Source of the DNA: Synechococcus sp. UW140
GTDB taxonomy: Bacteria; Cyanobacteriota; Cyanobacteriia; PCC-6307; Cyanobiaceae
DNA: 64,000 bases
Assembly (NCBI RefSeq): GCF_900474295.1
Contig: NZ_UCOB01000008.1
Location: 1 to 64,000, forward strand
Direction of reading: 5' to 3'
Part shown: positions 63,996-64,000 of the stretch, one piece after another
Position numbering within the stretch: the stretch's first letter is position 1
Layout of the letters: every line of letters begins with the position of its first letter
Position numbers and translations under genes: made by a program
Notes under the pieces: model-generated
What the model was told of the DNA's origin: nothing
What the model saw: the letters and a program-made list of their open reading frames with translations, nothing else
Databases searched by the model: none

Positions 63996-64000
63996 GTCGT
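63992..64000 (+). CDS. Start of an unknown gene cut by the window edge
   Basis: The ycf34 stop TGA overlaps an ATG at 63992 (ATGA), followed by AGT CGT to the right edge. Such four-base overlaps are frequent between cotranscribed genes in this window, so this is probably the first three codons of a further gene. The product cannot be told from three codons. Confidence 0.3.

Overview
The window reads as a chromosomal segment of a GC-rich unicellular marine cyanobacterium, most like marine Synechococcus. The evidence is the gene content: NDH-1 subunits (ndhH, ndhA-I-G-E, ndhD, ndhF and the cyanobacterial/plastid-specific ndhM), plant-type phytoene desaturase crtP beside crtB, chlM for chlorophyll, a men cluster that in cyanobacteria makes phylloquinone, an RbcR-type LysR regulator, PedR, Ycf34, a single-RRM RNA-binding protein, and several cyanobacterial DUF families (DUF3172, DUF3285, DUF3352). 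The genus call is inferred from gene content and order; no database search was possible.

Layout. 1-3.2 kb: start of an exported protein, SelO, and a HisC-like aminotransferase. 3.3-8.3 kb: a tightly overlapping four-gene run made of a c-type heme membrane protein with a HAMP linker, a PhnD-like lipoprotein, a nucleotidyl cyclase fused to a protein kinase, and an asparaginase. This is the most unusual part of the window. 8.3-12.1 kb (minus strand): a degenerate metallo-beta-lactamase-fold protein, trpG, dgkA, ybeY, a 55-residue DUF3285 protein, and prfB, which needs a programmed +1 frameshift. 12.1-15.4 kb: grxC, gshB and an S9 peptidase. 15.4-21.1 kb: naphthoquinone genes menF, menA, menC, menE and the DHNA-CoA thioesterase, with a TM2 protein and a tiny membrane protein between them. 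21.2-25.3 kb: small membrane proteins, ndhH and rsmH. 25.4-32.5 kb: cysteine desulfurase, a LuxR-type response regulator, an RluA-like protein with an altered catalytic residue, a plastid-related membrane protein, and a lipoprotein/DUF2157/GDYXXLXY run. 32.5-40.9 kb: chlM, nagA, purE, an AI-2E-family transporter, cysC, a SUI1 factor, a methyltransferase, trpB, hrcA and a rhodanese. 41-48.7 kb: DUF3352, sixA, citrate synthase, ndhAIGE, nadK and a CYTH protein. 48.7-52.7 kb: pedR, metF, a sugar-nucleotide transferase, scpA and lapA. 52.8-64 kb: ndhD, ndhF, an NnrU/Z-ISO-like protein, rbcR, DUF3172, ndhM, crtP, crtB, an RRM protein, cca and ycf34, ending in the first codons of another gene.

How the genes fit together. 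NDH-1 respiratory and cyclic electron flow genes lie in four separate places. Pigment and cofactor supply is represented by chlM, crtP/crtB/NnrU and the men genes. Redox and light-linked regulation is represented by pedR, rbcR and ycf34. The genome is compact: neighbouring genes often share start and stop codons, and seven convergent pairs overlap at their 3' ends. No stretch longer than 300 bases lacks a gene. I saw no rRNA, tRNA, CRISPR array, insertion sequence, integrase or phage gene.
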